The notes under the pieces are model-generated. The model was not told the DNA's origin, ran no database searches, and saw nothing but the letters and a program-made list of their open reading frames with translations. From DAIOXA01 sp050949165 (GTDB lineage: Bacteria > Bacillota > Proteinivoracia > UBA4975): a stretch of 64,000 nt of DNA. Both the position numbers and the translations under genes were made by a program. Location: the NCBI GenBank assembly GCA_050949165.1, contig JBMNFF010000001.1:992001-1056000 (forward strand), written 5' to 3'. Within the stretch, counting starts at the first letter, position 1, and each line of letters opens with the position of its first letter. Positions 1 through 8,385 of the stretch are shown piece by piece.

Positions 1-2
1 GG

Positions 3-347
3 CAAGCGATAACCCTGTTGCATCTAATCGACGAAATCCCCAATAAACAAAGGACTCAGCTGAAGGCCCCTTCCATTCCCTGCACTTTATACATTAGTGC
101 TTACGACCCCAACCCCAGACTTTACGCAACATGGTTTTTCGTTAATGATGAGCCGGTTATGCTAGAAGAACAGCCCTGCCTTGTATGGAAGTCGGGCTTA
201 GATGTCATGCTGCGCCGCTCTGTAGTATTACCTGCTCCGCCGATGAAATCAGCCTCGCTCTATGCTGTATCCATCCCTTTGCAAAGTGCGGATGAACGGT
301 GGCGCATAATGTCCTCAGAGAAAGTAGAACTACAATTCCAGGACTAA
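3..347 (+). CDS. partial hypothetical protein (5' end outside window)
   Basis: The reading frame is open from the left edge and ends at TAA 345-347, so the true start may lie outside; a TTG at 18 is the first possible internal start but has no visible ribosome binding site. The roughly 114 visible residues are rich in aromatic and beta-type residues (for example LYATWFFVND near the middle), compatible with a small beta-sandwich or an accessory domain, but I recognise no family. Base composition is clearly more AT-rich than the genes that follow. It could also be a chance open frame. Confidence 0.4.
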   Translation, partial: QAITLLHLIDEIPNKQRTQLKAPSIPCTLYISAYDPNPRLYATWFFVNDEPVMLEEQPCLVWKSGLDVMLRRSVVLPAPPMKSASLYAVSIPLQSADERWRIMSSEKVELQFQD

Positions 348-659
348 ACCATAGTCGAATATTCATGCAAAAAAGCCTAATTGCCCGCCCCCTTTACTAA
401 GATAACTATTACCAAACCCTGGCGTTGTTCTCCGTTCTAATGAGTGAACAAGTGCGTGAAATATGCAATCCCATCACAATTTTTGAACTAAATGATATCA
501 CGGCTGGCTAGCAGCGACGAGGTTCTTCAAAAAAACCTACAGTAACTTGACGTTCCGACGCCTGAAGCGTCGGATACTGGTAACGATAATCTGGCATGAT
601 ATTAGTTGGTCCCCGCCGTGCCCTGACGGCACAGCGGAACCAACGGGCACTGGCACCCG
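348..659. other. intergenic stretch with one short hairpin
   Basis: No convincing gene is seen here. The only clear structure is a perfect 7-bp inverted repeat with a 5-base loop (CCGACGC 555-561, GCGTCGG 567-573), lying downstream of the leftward gene that ends at 660. It has no U-tract on either strand, so it is at best a weak terminator. The stretch is AT-rich compared with the rest of the window. Confidence 0.5.
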
Positions 660-1406
660 TTAAGAAAAAATAACGTCGATGGGTATCACCAGGCCGGGGA
701 AAACCGTCGACTCTATACTTTCGCCCGCTTTGCAAGTAGTCAAACTCAGCACTTCCCGGTTTTCGGAAAAGGAAAAGTGGTTGACCTGCTTGTTTTCAGG
801 GTCCACCAGCCAGTACTCCCTGACGCCGCTGCTAAGATACAGGTTATATTTTGCCACAAGGTCCTTGTTTCTGGTGGAGGGAGAGAGAACCTCTACAACC
901 AACGTCGGCACGCCCCAATACTTGCGTTTCTCATCGACTTTATCAGTATCGCAAATCACGACGATATCGGGCTGAACGACATTGGGGTTTTCTTCAAACT
1001 TTGTGGCGTAGCCAAACAACCTAACATCAAAAGGTGCCGTCAGTGAACGACAGGGCTTGCCCTTGAAGAAGTTATAAAAGTGTCCGACAATTTCGGCGAT
1101 GGCAGTCTGATGGTGAAAGTCCGGGGAAGCCAACAGGTAAATCTCGCCATTGATCAACTCGTATCTCTGCTCCGATGACTCCACCAGGGCCATATACTCC
1201 TCGTAGCTGATCTTTCTCTTGGTCTTATATTGCTTGGCTTCTTCGTAAACATAGAAATGATCGGGATCGGAATAATGAGAGAGCCTGGCCACCCCCTTGC
1301 CGTTCTTGACAATGATGATCTCGTCCTTTTCCACCAGCGCAAGATACTTGCCAAAGGCGTTCTGAAAGTCAGTTGCATTGACCCGCAAAATAACACCCCC
1401 ATCCAT
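660..1406 (-). CDS. Phd/YefM antitoxin-like domain fused to Uma2-family PD-(D/E)XK nuclease
   Basis: The 248-residue product has two parts. Residues about 7-45 (RVNATDFQNAFGKYLALVEK, then IIIVKNGKGVARL) match the Phd/YefM antitoxin fold: VNATDFQ, the FGKYL helix and the strand pair ending in VARL. Residues about 65-240 are a Uma2 (DUF820) restriction-endonuclease-like domain with QPDIVV (Asp147), VVEVLSPST (Glu172), Lys186 and GVREYWLVDPE; Uma2 proteins are about 190 residues alone. Uma2 domains are predicted metal-dependent nucleases, but their biological role is not established. No separate toxin or antitoxin gene lies next to it. The Phd part could give DNA binding and autoregulation; this is inference. 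The start chosen is the first methionine, after an AT-rich upstream region. Confidence 0.8.
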   Translation of the reverse strand: MDGGVILRVNATDFQNAFGKYLALVEKDEIIIVKNGKGVARLSHYSDPDHFYVYEEAKQYKTKRKISYEEYMALVESSEQRYELINGEIYLLASPDFHHQTAIAEIVGHFYNFFKGKPCRSLTAPFDVRLFGYATKFEENPNVVQPDIVVICDTDKVDEKRKYWGVPTLVVEVLSPSTRNKDLVAKYNLYLSSGVREYWLVDPENKQVNHFSFSENREVLSLTTCKAGESIESTVFPGLVIPIDVIFS

Positions 1407-1464
1407 TGATTCGCCACTACTATATAGAATAATAGCTATAACGTCAAGAAATTAGCTACTTGGG

Positions 1465-1529
1465 ACGGACCTTTTTGTCGCAAATTCGACAGTACACCTG
1501 TCGAGAATAACTTGCGGCTCAGGGTCCGT
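1465..1529. repeat. nested inverted repeat in intergenic region
   Basis: ACGGACC at 1465-1471 pairs with GGTCCGT at 1523-1529, and inside it CGACAG (1487-1492) pairs with CTGTCG (1498-1503). The whole block can fold as a long stem with an internal hairpin. It lies between the divergent Phd-Uma2 gene and the ABC exporter promoter. It may be a small palindromic repeat or an operator; there is no second copy in the window. Confidence 0.4.
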
Positions 1530-1545
1530 TTTCTATTGGCAACCC

Positions 1546-1574
1546 TTGACAATACCGTCGCCCTAAGCTAATAT
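1546..1574 (+). promoter_or_regulatory. sigma-A promoter of the ABC-2 exporter operon
   Basis: A perfect -35 box TTGACA at 1546-1551 is followed by a 17-base spacer and a -10 box TAATAT at 1569-1574 (5 of 6 consensus). Transcription would start near 1581, about 64 bases before the first exporter gene. Confidence 0.85.
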
Positions 1575-1644
1575 TCCAGAAATACCAAATCTCTCAGGGC
1601 GAGATTGTTGTATATTGGCGAGCAATCTCCAAAGGAGGTGCCCC

Positions 1645-2652
1645 ATGTCAATATCTGTAGATAGCCTGCGCAAGGAGTTCACCCTCAAGCTCAAGGAACC
1701 GGGCCTAGGGGGCAGCATCCGCTCCCTCTTTCGCCCCAACTACCGCTCGGTGGAGGCGGTGCGGGGGGTCAGCTTTCAGGTGGAGGGAGGAGAGCCCCTG
1801 GCCTTCATCGGGCCCAACGGAGCCGGCAAATCCACCACCATCAAGATGCTAACCGGCATCCTTCACCCCAGCGGCGGCGATGCCAGGATCATGGGGTTCA
1901 CCCCCTGGCGCCAGCGCCAGCAGCTGGCCATGCACATCGGCACCGTCTTCGGCCAAAAGTCCCAGCTCTGGTTTCACCTGCCGCCCCAGGACAGCTTTGA
2001 CCTCTTGGCCAAAATCTATGAAGTGCCCTACCGGGAGTACCGAAGCCGCCTGGCCAAGCTGGTGGAGATCTTTGAATTGCAGGAGCTCTTGAAGAGCCCG
2101 GTGCGCAAGCTCTCCCTGGGCCAGCGCATGCGTTGCGAGATTGCAGCCTGCCTGCTCCACAAGCCCAAGATCCTCTTCCTGGATGAACCCACCATCGGCC
2201 TGGACGTGGTGGCCAGGAATAAAATCCGTCAATTAATCGCCCAGCTCAATTCCCTGGAGGGGATTACCGTCTTCCTCACCTCCCACGATACCGGGGATAT
2301 TGAGAAAATCTGCAAGCGGGTCATGGTCATCAACCACGGCGAAGTGATTCTGGACACCTCGGTGGCCGAGCTCAAGCGCCACTACCTGAAGACCAAGGTA
2401 ATCAGCGCCCGCCTGGGCCAGCCCATAGATGAATTTCAATTGCCCGGGGTGCGTTTCCTCAAGCATCGGGAGCACGGAGTCAAGATTCAGGTGGATACCA
2501 CCCTCACCCCGGTGGAAGCCGTGATTTCCCAGCTCATGGCCCGGGCCAGCCTCCCCGACATCAACATCGCCGACCCGCCCCTGGAAGAAGTAATCCAGTC
2601 CATCTACCAAAAACCTGCCCAGGAGGTGGCGGACCATGGCCAAGGCAGCTAA
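1645..2652 (+). CDS. ABC-2 type exporter, ATP-binding protein (COG4586-like)
   Basis: A 335-residue ABC ATPase. Walker A is GPNGAGKST, the signature LSLGQRMRCEI and Walker B ILFLDEPTIGLD, followed by an extended C-terminal region typical of DrrA/COG4586-type subunits. It energises the two membrane proteins encoded downstream. The ATG at 1645 is chosen because AAAGGAGGTG at 1631-1640 is ideally spaced; the frame extends upstream to a TTG at 1615 with no such site. It overlaps the next gene by 17 bases, implying translational coupling. COG4586/4587/3694 triplets are uncharacterised exporters, so the substrate is unknown. Confidence 0.88.
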   Translation: MSISVDSLRKEFTLKLKEPGLGGSIRSLFRPNYRSVEAVRGVSFQVEGGEPLAFIGPNGAGKSTTIKMLTGILHPSGGDARIMGFTPWRQRQQLAMHIGTVFGQKSQLWFHLPPQDSFDLLAKIYEVPYREYRSRLAKLVEIFELQELLKSPVRKLSLGQRMRCEIAACLLHKPKILFLDEPTIGLDVVARNKIRQLIAQLNSLEGITVFLTSHDTGDIEKICKRVMVINHGEVILDTSVAELKRHYLKTKVISARLGQPIDEFQLPGVRFLKHREHGVKIQVDTTLTPVEAVISQLMARASLPDINIADPPLEEVIQSIYQKPAQEVADHGQGS

Positions 2653-3424
2653 GTACCTCTTCGTAGCCCGCACCAGCCTGACGGGGAAGTTGGTCTACTT
2701 CTGGGATCTCCTGGGGCGAAGCGTATTCTTCGTCCTGGTCCTCTTGATCTTTGATCAACTGTGGAAAGCCAGCCTCCCGGGCAGCACCATAAACCTTAGC
2801 CGCACCCAGTTAATCTGGTACCTGGTGATGACGGAGGTCATCACCCTTTCCACCCCCGGCGGATACGCCCTGGGCATAGATGAGGATATTAAATCCGGCA
2901 ATATTGCCTACCTCCTGGGCCGCCCCTGCAGCTATCCCCTCTTCATGCTGGGTCGCTATTGGGGCGAGAGCCTGGCCTCCATGCTGATAAATTTAGGCTT
3001 GGGCTGCTGCACCGCCCTGATCATGGTGGGGCCGCCTACCCTGGTCCCGGTCTCCCTGCCGCCCCTGCTCCTGGTCATGATTCTGGCGGTGACCCTGAAG
3101 TACTACTTCACCCTGCTAATCTCCCTCACCGCCTTTTGGGTGGAGGAAAGCAGGCCCTTTCATTGGATTTACAGCAAGTTGATCTTCACCGTCGGCGGCC
3201 TCTTTGTGCCCCTGGAGTTCTTTCCCGGCCGGCTCCAGGACCTTGCCCGGATCCTTCCCTTTAACCTCACCGTCTATGCCCCAGCCCGGCTCCTGGTGGA
3301 CTGGGACCCTCAATTCTTTCGCTCGGTATTGCTCCGCCAATGCCTCTGGCTGGGAGCGGCTGTGCTCCTGGCCCAGTACATTTTCCAGCGGGGGGTGAAA
3401 AAGCTCAATGTCCACGGCGGTTAA
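2636..3424 (+). CDS. ABC-2 family permease (COG4587-like)
   Basis: A 262-residue integral membrane protein with about six hydrophobic segments; the first is around residues 25-45 (SVFFVLVLLIF). The pattern fits ABC-2 family permeases of the COG4587 type, which pair with a COG4586 ATPase and a COG3694 permease. Here it is the second gene of exactly that triplet, overlapping both neighbours by 17 bases. It would form half of the transmembrane channel; the cargo cannot be told from sequence. Confidence 0.85.
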   Translation: MAKAAKYLFVARTSLTGKLVYFWDLLGRSVFFVLVLLIFDQLWKASLPGSTINLSRTQLIWYLVMTEVITLSTPGGYALGIDEDIKSGNIAYLLGRPCSYPLFMLGRYWGESLASMLINLGLGCCTALIMVGPPTLVPVSLPPLLLVMILAVTLKYYFTLLISLTAFWVEESRPFHWIYSKLIFTVGGLFVPLEFFPGRLQDLARILPFNLTVYAPARLLVDWDPQFFRSVLLRQCLWLGAAVLLAQYIFQRGVKKLNVHGG

Positions 3425-4202
3425 ATATCTTTCCCTGCTCCTTGCCAATATGCGCCTGAACATCGCCTCGGCCATGGAATACCGCTTCAGCTTCTGGAGC
3501 CAGGTCTTGTTCATGATCCTCAACAATGTGTTCCTGCTCTTTTTCTGGTGGGTATTCTTCACCAACTTTCAGGCCGTCCAGGGCTGGGAGTTCTCCCATA
3601 TCCTGCTCCTCTATGCCCTGCTCTCGGGCGCCTACGGCCTGGCCTGCATTGTCGCCGGCAACAGCCTCAACCTGGGGGAGGTAATCGCCAAGGGCGAGCT
3701 GGACTTCTACCTGCTCTTGCCGGTGGATCCCCTCTTCAACCTCCTCACCGCCAGGATGAAGATTCACGCCATCGGGGACCTGGCCTTCGCCCTGGTTCTG
3801 GCCCCCCTGGCCCTGGGTTGGGATCTTCAGGGTCTGGCCCTGTTCCTGGTCATGCTCTCTTGCGGCGCCTTGGTGCTGACGGGGTTTTGGACCATGGTGG
3901 GCTGCCTCAGTTTCTTCTGGGGCTATAACCAGGGGTTTGCCGGCCTGGCCCAGGAAGCGGTGATTATGTTTGCCACCTATCCCGACTATATCTTTACCGG
4001 CATTGTGCGCAGCCTGCTCTTCACCATAATCCCCGCCGGCTTTGTCACCTACCTGCCGGTCAGCCTGATCCGGGACTTTTCCTGGCCCAAGCTGGCAGTG
4101 ATGCTGGCCGTGGCAACGGGGTTCACCCTGGCAGCCCGGAGCCTCTTCGCCCTGGGGGTACGCAGGTATGAGTCAGGCAATTTGCTGGTCACCAGGCTCT
4201 AA
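3408..4202 (+). CDS. ABC-2 family permease (COG3694-like)
   Basis: A 264-residue membrane protein with about six transmembrane helices, the third member of the exporter operon. It starts inside the 3' end of the previous permease (17-base overlap). The sequence is related in plan to that permease but not a close copy, as expected for a heterodimeric ABC-2 channel. No intrinsic terminator is seen before nagA, which begins 94 bases downstream, so some read-through into nagA is possible. Confidence 0.85.
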   Translation: MSTAVKYLSLLLANMRLNIASAMEYRFSFWSQVLFMILNNVFLLFFWWVFFTNFQAVQGWEFSHILLLYALLSGAYGLACIVAGNSLNLGEVIAKGELDFYLLLPVDPLFNLLTARMKIHAIGDLAFALVLAPLALGWDLQGLALFLVMLSCGALVLTGFWTMVGCLSFFWGYNQGFAGLAQEAVIMFATYPDYIFTGIVRSLLFTIIPAGFVTYLPVSLIRDFSWPKLAVMLAVATGFTLAARSLFALGVRRYESGNLLVTRL

Positions 4203-4295
4203 GCCTGCCGCCTTGTCAGCTCTTGGCCACGCCGGGAAGGAATATCCCCAAAGGGAGCAGAATAAAGGAAGGGAACAGCAACTAAGGGAAAGGAA

Positions 4296-5504
4296 GTGAA
4301 GCCTATCTCCGGCAAGTTTGCTCTCTCTGGAAGCAGAATCGTCACCCCCGATGCCGTCGTCTCGGGACATATCCTCGTCGACGCCGGCAAAATTATCTCT
4401 ATCAATCCCGGTCCCGCCCCTCGGGGTCTGGAGAATATTGATGTCGGCAACAACCTCATCCTTCCCGGGTTTATCGACCTCCACATCCATGGCACCGGCG
4501 GCTGGGGTACCGACTCCCTGCAATCCACCCTGAACATGGCGAGGATCCTCGCCGATCACGGCGTTACCGCCTTCTATCCCACCCCGGCAACTTCGGAAAT
4601 CGGCGCCTTCATGGCCCGCCTGAGGGCCATCCGGCAGGCGGCCGAGGCCCAGCGGTCCCAGGGCGGAGAAACCGGGGCAGAGATACTCGGCATTCACCTG
4701 GAAGGCCCCTTTCTAAGCAAAGAAAAAAAGGGCGCAATGCCCGAAGAATACCTGCTCCTGCCCAGCCTTGACACCCTGGCCCATTTTGAAGAACAGGCGC
4801 CGGGGCTGATCAAGCGCATCACCATTGCCCCGGAACTCCCCGGAGGCTTGGAACTCATCGGCGAACTGCGGCGACGGAATTATGTGGTGGCCGGAGGCCA
4901 CACCAGCGCCAGCGCCGAGCTGATGAAAAAGGGCATCGACGCCGGCATCACTGTGGCCAATCATCTGTACAATGCCATGGCCGGCCTCCATCACCGGGAA
5001 CCTGGGGCCCTGGGCGCCTACCTCACCGATGACCGGGTAACCTGCGAGATTATCGCCGACGCCATTCACGTCCACCCCCTGGCCATCGAAATTGCCCTGC
5101 GCTGCAAGGGACGAGACAACCTCTACCTCATCTCCGATGCCATCAGCGCCTCGGGGCTGCCCCCCGGGGAGTACGAATTCCTGCACAGTAAAATCATCAT
5201 CGACCAGCAGGGCGTAAGCAGGCAGGAGGACGGCACCATTGCCGGCAGCACTTGCCTGCTGCCGATAGGGTTCCGGACCATCGTCGAGACCCTGGGCCAC
5301 AGCCCCGTCCTGGCCGCCCGCCTGGCCGCCACCAACCCGGCCAGGGTGGCGGGAGTCCTGGAGCGGAAGGGCAGCCTGGAGGCGGGGAAAGACGCCGACA
5401 TCACCGTGCTGGATGAAGATTACCGGGTCAGCCACTGCTGCGTCCGGGGCATTTGGCATAAGACCCCGGAGAAGTCTGCACAACACCTCATCCGCCTCCC
5501 CTGA
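4296..5504 (+). CDS. nagA: N-acetylglucosamine-6-phosphate deacetylase
   Basis: A 402-residue amidohydrolase. It hydrolyses N-acetylglucosamine-6-phosphate to glucosamine-6-phosphate and acetate in the cytoplasm, linking amino-sugar uptake or wall recycling to glycolysis. Seen in the sequence: the HxH metal motif in GFIDLHIHGTGGWGTD, HLEGPFL (metal-binding Glu), GGHTSA, ANHLYNAM and the late SDAISASG with catalytic Asp. Length matches the family (380-400). The GTG start at 4296 follows a GGGAAAGG site. No nagB is adjacent, but a glucose/GlcNAc-type PTS permease lies at 52.3 kb. Confidence 0.92.
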   Translation: MKPISGKFALSGSRIVTPDAVVSGHILVDAGKIISINPGPAPRGLENIDVGNNLILPGFIDLHIHGTGGWGTDSLQSTLNMARILADHGVTAFYPTPATSEIGAFMARLRAIRQAAEAQRSQGGETGAEILGIHLEGPFLSKEKKGAMPEEYLLLPSLDTLAHFEEQAPGLIKRITIAPELPGGLELIGELRRRNYVVAGGHTSASAELMKKGIDAGITVANHLYNAMAGLHHREPGALGAYLTDDRVTCEIIADAIHVHPLAIEIALRCKGRDNLYLISDAISASGLPPGEYEFLHSKIIIDQQGVSRQEDGTIAGSTCLLPIGFRTIVETLGHSPVLAARLAATNPARVAGVLERKGSLEAGKDADITVLDEDYRVSHCCVRGIWHKTPEKSAQHLIRLP

Positions 5505-5554
5505 CAAATAATCTAGTATATGGTAAACTATCAGTAAAGGGCTGAACTACAGCG

Positions 5555-5577
5555 ACCACCGGGTTTCCCCGGTGGTT
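5555..5577. terminator. hairpin between nagA and PHP gene
   Basis: A perfect 9-bp stem (ACCACCGGG 5555-5563, CCCGGTGGT 5568-5576) with a 4-base loop. Only a very short T-run follows, so it may be a weak terminator, an attenuator or an mRNA-stabilising hairpin between the two rightward genes. Confidence 0.5.
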
Positions 5578-5620
5578 AAGTTTGGGGATGTCCCGCAAAC
5601 ACAGGGAAGGATGACATTAA

Positions 5621-6388
5621 TTGAAGGTAGACATTCATGTCCACACCAATAAGTACTCCAACTGCGGGGTCAGCAGCCCCGAGGAAATGGTCCAGGCAGC
5701 CATGGCCTGCGGCCTGGATGCCATCGTCCTGACAGAACACGACTACATGTGGGGCCCCGAGGAGCTGGCCGACCTCCAGGCGCGTTTCCCCGGAATAAAA
5801 TTGTTCAGCGGCATCGAGGTCAGCATTGATTCCGCTGAACATATCGTGGTTATCGGCGTGCCCCATCCCCAGCTCTTTTCCCCCTTTATGAAGCCGGCGG
5901 ACCTGGTGGCAGCGGTTCGCCAACATCAGGGTGCCGCCATTCTCGCCCACCCCTACCGCTGGTCGCCCTCGGTGCGCCAAGACATCCTGGATGCCCGGTT
6001 GGACGCCATTGAAATATTCAGCAACAGCATCCGGAATTATATGCAGCAACCCATCCGGGGCCTGCAGCAAAAGCTTGACCTGCCCCTGGTGGCTTGCTCC
6101 GATGGCCACCACACCCAGCACTTGGGGCTTTATGCCCTGGACTTGCACCAGCCGGCCAAGGACGATAAGGGCCTGGCCAGGATGATTCGGCAGGGAGAGT
6201 TTACCAATTGGTCCAGCCCAGAGCGGATTGACGAGATGAATGCCGAGATCATCGCCAAGGCCAGTAAACTGCCAGACTTAATCGAAGCCGGCATGCCCGT
6301 CAAAGATGCCCTGAGCAAAGTAGGCCTTAGACGCAACCTGGCCTATGCCATAGAACATGGCCTGGACTTGCTCTTCCCCACAGAGTAA
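5621..6388 (+). CDS. PHP-domain phosphoesterase
   Basis: A 255-residue polymerase-and-histidinol-phosphatase (PHP) superfamily protein. Metal-binding motifs are visible: DIHVHTNKYS at the N-terminus, LTEHD, GIEVS, LAHPYRW and SDGHH, in the standard order for a trinuclear metal site. Such stand-alone proteins hydrolyse phosphoesters (nucleotides, pAp or histidinol-phosphate-like substrates); the exact substrate cannot be read. The TTG at 5621 is the likely start, as the protein begins at once with MKVDIHVHT, which fits the first PHP strand. A strong terminator follows. Confidence 0.85.
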   Translation: MKVDIHVHTNKYSNCGVSSPEEMVQAAMACGLDAIVLTEHDYMWGPEELADLQARFPGIKLFSGIEVSIDSAEHIVVIGVPHPQLFSPFMKPADLVAAVRQHQGAAILAHPYRWSPSVRQDILDARLDAIEIFSNSIRNYMQQPIRGLQQKLDLPLVACSDGHHTQHLGLYALDLHQPAKDDKGLARMIRQGEFTNWSSPERIDEMNAEIIAKASKLPDLIEAGMPVKDALSKVGLRRNLAYAIEHGLDLLFPTE

Positions 6389-6399
6389 CGCCAATAGAA

Positions 6400-6436
6400 A
6401 GAGGGCCCCTGTTTTACCAGCGGGCCCTCTTTTTTT
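6400..6436 (+). terminator. intrinsic terminator after PHP gene
   Basis: AGAGGGCCC (6400-6408) pairs with GGGCCCTCT (6422-6430) and a run of seven T follows (6430-6436). It is directly abutted by the palindromic element that starts at 6437. Confidence 0.9.
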
Positions 6437-6544
6437 GCGACATCGGGGACGTTTCTCCTTGTCGCGGGATAGAATAAATTCATCGCGGGGCCGTGGACAG
6501 CCCCGATGGCGCAGCGCGACAAGGAGAAACGTCCCCGATGTCGC
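6437..6544. repeat. 108-base palindromic element with perfect 30-bp inverted arms
   Basis: The arms 6437-6466 and 6515-6544 are perfect reverse complements over 30 bases; each contains the core GGGGACGTTTCTCCTTGTCG. The 48-base centre has its own imperfect dyad (GGGGC 6487-6491 with GCCCC 6500-6504). The element fills the whole space between the PHP terminator and the convergent btuD stop. The architecture fits a REP/MITE-like element moved in trans by a RAYT-type transposase. A related partial sequence (CGTCCCCGATGTCGCG) occurs at 56404-56419. Confidence 0.85.
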
Positions 6545-6545
6545 A

Positions 6546-7325
6546 TCACTGGCCCGGGAGCAGGGTGATTTGGGGGCGGTGGGCCAGGGGATGTTGGCTG
6601 ATTTCCACGGTGCAGCCGTAGACCGCCAGGATGTTTTCCCGGGTGATGACCTGATGGGGAGTGCCGACGGTAAAGATCTTCCCAGCCTTGATGGCCACCA
6701 GTTCCTTGCAGTACAGGGCCGCCATGTTGACGTCGTGAAGCACCGCCACCACGGTGATTCCCTCCTGGTTGAGCTCGGTCATCAGGGTAAACATCTCCTG
6801 CTGGAAGGCCATGTCCAGATAGGTGGTGGGTTCGTCCAGAAGGAGGATTTCCGGCTCCTGGGCCAGGGCCTGGGCCACCAGGACCCGCTGGGCCTCGCCG
6901 CCGCTGAGGCGGCTGAACAGCCGGTGGCAGTAATTTTCCAGTTGGGTCAGGGCCAGGGCCCGCTCTACAGCCTGGGTATCGCCGGGCCCTTCGGCGCTCC
7001 ATCTGCCTAAGTAAGGCAGGCGACCCAGGCGAACCATTTCCTCCACCGTGAAGGCAAAACTGGTCTGGGTCCTCTGGGAGACCACGGCCACCTGGCGGGC
7101 CACAGCCCTTCTCGCCAGCTTGCCCAGAGGTTTACCCGCCAAAAGGACAGTCCCGGCCTGAGGCTTGATATATCCTGCCATGAGCTTGATCAGGGTGGAC
7201 TTTCCCGAACCGTTGGGGCCGATGATGCCGGTGAAGTCCCCCTTCTCCACGTTGAGGTCGATATCCGTGAGACGAAAAGAGCCGTTATAGGAAAAACTCA
7301 CACCGTCCAGAGTCAGGATACCCAT
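6546..7325 (-). CDS. btuD: corrinoid ABC transporter, ATP-binding protein BtuD-type
   Basis: A 259-residue FecE/BtuD-family ABC ATPase: Walker A GPNGSGKST, signature LSGGEAQRV, Walker B ILLLDEPTTYLD and switch His in VLHDVN. It powers import of a cobalamin-type or siderophore-type ligand through the BtuC-like permease encoded just upstream. The ATG at 7325 shares one base with the permease stop (TGATG), so translation is coupled; the frame extends further upstream only as overlap with the permease gene. The cobalamin riboswitch at the operon head argues for vitamin B12 or a precursor as substrate. Confidence 0.9.
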   Translation of the reverse strand: MGILTLDGVSFSYNGSFRLTDIDLNVEKGDFTGIIGPNGSGKSTLIKLMAGYIKPQAGTVLLAGKPLGKLARRAVARQVAVVSQRTQTSFAFTVEEMVRLGRLPYLGRWSAEGPGDTQAVERALALTQLENYCHRLFSRLSGGEAQRVLVAQALAQEPEILLLDEPTTYLDMAFQQEMFTLMTELNQEGITVVAVLHDVNMAALYCKELVAIKAGKIFTVGTPHQVITRENILAVYGCTVEISQHPLAHRPQITLLPGQ

Positions 7326-8371
7326 CAGGCAATCCCCCTCTTCTTGAGCAGGTAGAGGAAGAAGGGCCCCCCCACCAAGGCGGTGATCATGCCCACCGGC
7401 AATTCCCTGGGCGCCAGCAGCACCCGGGAAAGCAAATCTGCCAAGGGCAGGAATGCCGCCCCGGCCAGGGCGGCAGCCGGCAGCAGCCAGCGGTGGACCG
7501 GCCCGCCAATAAGCCGCATGGCATGGGGAACCACCAGTCCCACAAAGCCGATGAGGCCGCATACCGAGACAGCCGATGCCGCCAAGAGGGCCGAGGCCCA
7601 GAGCAGGCGGGTCTTAACCCTTTCCACATCCACCCCCATGTAATGGGCCTGCTCTTCCCCCATGGCCAGGGCATCCAATTCCCTGGCGTGCCAGAGGATG
7701 ACAATGCCGCCGCCGAATAAGAAAGGCAGGACGCTGAGGACATGCCACCAGTTGCGCCCGCTGAACCCTCCCATCATCCAGAACACCACTTGCTGAATCT
7801 GCTGGCCGCTGAAGTAGATCAGGAGGGAGAGAATTGCCCCCAGGAAGGTGCTGACGGCGACCCCTGCCAGCAGCACGCTGGTGGTCGAGCGCCCTCCCCG
7901 GCCGGTCAAGCTGTAGACCAGGACCAGGGAGCCAATTCCGCCGACAAAGGCCGCCAGGGGAATGGCGAAGGCGCCCAAAACATTCCAACCCAGACCCGCC
8001 AACATCGCCGCCGCCGCTCCCACCGCGGCGCCGGAGGAGACCCCCAGGACATAGGGATCGGCCAGGGGGTTTTTAAACAATCCCTGCATGGTCCCCCCTG
8101 CCAGGGAGAGGTTGGCTCCGGCCAGCATGGCCACCAGGACCCGGGGCAAGCGCAGGCGCAACACTATGGCTGTCCAGGTCTCGGGAAGGTCCCGGGCAAA
8201 CTCCTGCCAGGCAGGTATGGCCAAGAGCTTGCCCAGGGCGTTGACCAGTGGCGCGACCAAAGTTTTCAAGAGGGCGGCCAGGGGTATGGCCACCGAACCG
8301 ATGCCTACGCATACCACCAGAACCGCGACCAAGAGCAGGGCCAGGGCAAGGTAGGCCCCGGCCCTGCCCAT
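7325..8371 (-). CDS. btuC: corrinoid ABC transporter, permease BtuC-type
   Basis: A 348-residue FecCD/BtuC-family permease with about ten hydrophobic helices and the family hallmarks ANLSLAGGTMQGLFKNPLA and GLVVPHAMR. It forms the homodimeric channel for the substrate handed over by the BtuF lipoprotein. The ATG at 8371 is preferred over the ATG at 8386 because AGGAGGGCG sits right before it; the earlier ATG overlaps the BtuF stop codon (TAATG). It is the second gene of the riboswitch-controlled operon btuF-btuC-btuD. Confidence 0.9.
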   Translation of the reverse strand: MGRAGAYLALALLLVAVLVVCVGIGSVAIPLAALLKTLVAPLVNALGKLLAIPAWQEFARDLPETWTAIVLRLRLPRVLVAMLAGANLSLAGGTMQGLFKNPLADPYVLGVSSGAAVGAAAAMLAGLGWNVLGAFAIPLAAFVGGIGSLVLVYSLTGRGGRSTTSVLLAGVAVSTFLGAILSLLIYFSGQQIQQVVFWMMGGFSGRNWWHVLSVLPFLFGGGIVILWHARELDALAMGEEQAHYMGVDVERVKTRLLWASALLAASAVSVCGLIGFVGLVVPHAMRLIGGPVHRWLLPAAALAGAAFLPLADLLSRVLLAPRELPVGMITALVGGPFFLYLLKKRGIA

Positions 8372-8385
8372 CGCCCTCCTCGGCA

